From an uncultured beta proteobacterium (GTDB taxonomy: Bacteria; Pseudomonadota; Gammaproteobacteria; Burkholderiales; Burkholderiaceae): DNA of 15,963 bases. Under the pieces are notes generated by a model, which ran no database searches, was not told the DNA's origin, and worked only from the letters and a program-made list of their open reading frames with translations. Position 1 is the first letter of the stretch, and the number at the start of each line of letters is the position of its first letter. Below are positions 14,943 to 15,963 of this stretch, piece by piece. The position numbers were made by a program, and so were the translations under genes. Location of the stretch: contig CAITHY010000193.1 of assembly GCA_903892315.1 (NCBI GenBank), positions 1 to 15,963 of the forward strand, read 5' to 3'.

Positions 14943-15963
14943 TTAGACGTTAAACAAGAAATTCAACACATCTCCATCTTTAACGACATACTCCTTGCCT
15001 TCAGCGCGCATCTTACCGGCTTCCTTGGCGCCAGATTCCCCTTTGAATTGCACAAAATCTTCGTAGGAGATTGTCTGAGCACGAATAAAGCCACGCTCAA
15101 AGTCTGTATGAATCACACCGGCTGCTTGAGGTGCTGTATCGCCCACGTGAATAGTCCAAGCGCGAACCTCTTTAACTCCTGCTGTGAAATAGGTTTGCAA
15201 ACCAAGCAATGAATAGCCCGCACGAATCACGCGATCCAAGCCTGGCTCTTCCATACCCAAGTCAGCCAAGAACTCAATCTTGTCCGCCTCTTCTAGGTCG
15301 GCGATTTCTGCTTCGATCGCAGCGCATACAGCAACAACGGGCGCATTTTCTTTTGCAGCATGTTGCTTGACGGCCTCGAGGTGCGGGTTATTTGAGAAGC
15401 CATCTTCTTTGACGTTCGCAACATACATCGCAGGCTTAGCGGTAATTAAACACAATGGTTTAATCAATAATTTTTCGTCATCATTCAGATTCAGACTGCG
15501 CACTGGCAAAGCAGAATCTAGATGAGCCTGAACTTTAGTCAAAACAGCAACCAAAGCGGCGGCTTCTTTGTCATTTCCAGACTTAGCAGCCTTGCTTGAG
15601 CGATTCAGGGTTTTCTCAACCGTCGCCAAGTCCGATAAAGCCAGCTCGGTATCAATCACGCCAATATCAGCAATAGGATCAATTTTTCCAGCAACGTGGA
15701 TGACGTTGGGATCTTCAAAACACCGCACGACATGGGTAATAGCATCCGTTTCACGAATATTCGCTAAAAACTGATTGCCAAGACCTTCGCCTTTTGAGGC
15801 GCCAGCTACCAAACCAGCAATGTCGACAAATTCGACGGCTGCAGGCAGGATGCGCTCAGGCTTCACGATCTCAGCCAAGGCGGCTAGACGGGGGTCAGGA
15901 ACCTCAACAACGCCCACATTAGGCTCAATCGTGCAGAAAGGATAGTTTTCCGCTGCGATTCCA
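14943..15963 (-). CDS. ychF: YchF/OLA1 ribosome-binding ATPase, N-terminus cut by window edge
   Basis: YchF is an Obg-family P-loop NTPase that prefers ATP and binds ribosomes; in E. coli it affects stress responses and translation. The frame stays open to the right edge, reading [20 protein letters not shown], which is the known sequence just after the P-loop. About 24 N-terminal residues including the GxPNVGKS P-loop are therefore missing only because the window ends. The GTG near 15917 is not a start. Visible are [25 protein letters not shown] (G3 region, with the YchF-type hydrophobic replacement of the catalytic residue), the NVKE segment in place of the usual NKxD, a coiled-coil helical insert, and the C-terminal TGS domain from KEVRAWTIH to [11 protein letters not shown]. 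It shares the terminator at 14896. Confidence 0.95.
   Translation of the reverse strand, partial: GIAAENYPFCTIEPNVGVVEVPDPRLAALAEIVKPERILPAAVEFVDIAGLVAGASKGEGLGNQFLANIRETDAITHVVRCFEDPNVIHVAGKIDPIADIGVIDTELALSDLATVEKTLNRSSKAAKSGNDKEAAALVAVLTKVQAHLDSALPVRSLNLNDDEKLLIKPLCLITAKPAMYVANVKEDGFSNNPHLEAVKQHAAKENAPVVAVCAAIEAEIADLEEADKIEFLADLGMEEPGLDRVIRAGYSLLGLQTYFTAGVKEVRAWTIHVGDTAPQAAGVIHTDFERGFIRAQTISYEDFVQFKGESGAKEAGKMRAEGKEYVVKDGDVLNFLFNV

Noticed and set aside
15280..15774. Plus-strand ORFs opposite ychF, and similar ORFs opposite coq7, bioB, mltA and the trp genes
   Set aside because: They are antisense shadows of well-identified genes, with no family resemblance or ribosome sites.
1..15963. 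Mobile elements, CRISPR arrays, toxin-antitoxin or defence modules
   Set aside because: No transposase, integrase, direct-repeat array or typical defence domain was seen; composition looks even and genes are housekeeping.

Overview
The window is core chromosome of a betaproteobacterium, most likely Polynucleobacter or a close Burkholderiaceae relative. This rests on the moderate GC content, protein sequences that read like Burkholderiales versions, a Coq7-type ubiquinone hydroxylase, a BioA of the DEIAVGCGRSG type, and an apaG/rpe/trpEGDC block. I recognise no mobile element, CRISPR array, tRNA or rRNA. Almost every long gene has a clear family assignment. The genus is an inference; no database search was possible.

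Layout. Positions 1-77 hold the first 25 codons of mraZ (minus strand), the first gene of the division/cell-wall (dcw) cluster. It is preceded by three MraZ boxes at 10-bp spacing and a sigma70-like promoter. The rest of the 299-bp gap (78-376) is AT-rich. It contains a near-consensus LexA (SOS) box at 293-312 and a 16-bp palindrome whose half-site recurs across the mraZ -35 element. Next come coq7 and bioB (minus, bioB upstream of coq7), then bioA-bioF-bioD (plus) diverging from bioB. With bioB these make the four late steps of biotin synthesis. An M20 amidohydrolase follows on the same strand.

From 6736 to 9192 the minus strand carries apaG, mltA (lipoprotein lytic transglycosylase) and an enoyl-CoA hydratase. 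A 37-codon plus-strand ORF for a one-span membrane protein lies between apaG and mltA, and its start codon overlaps the mltA start codon. From 9224 to 13862 the plus strand carries rpe-trpE-trpG-trpD-trpC, tightly packed with overlapping or very short junctions. It supplies ribulose-5-phosphate epimerase and the chorismate-to-indole-glycerol-phosphate part of tryptophan synthesis.

From 13843 to 14872 an uncharacterised multi-pass membrane protein (minus) and a small winged-helix regulator (plus) diverge from a 109-bp spacer. The regulator ends at a strong bidirectional terminator, shared with ychF (minus), which runs off the right edge.

Most of the window is ordinary housekeeping sequence. 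The observations most worth checking are the SOS box and palindromic half-sites upstream of mraZ, and the small ORF starting head-to-head with mltA. I do not see a convincing undescribed multi-gene system.
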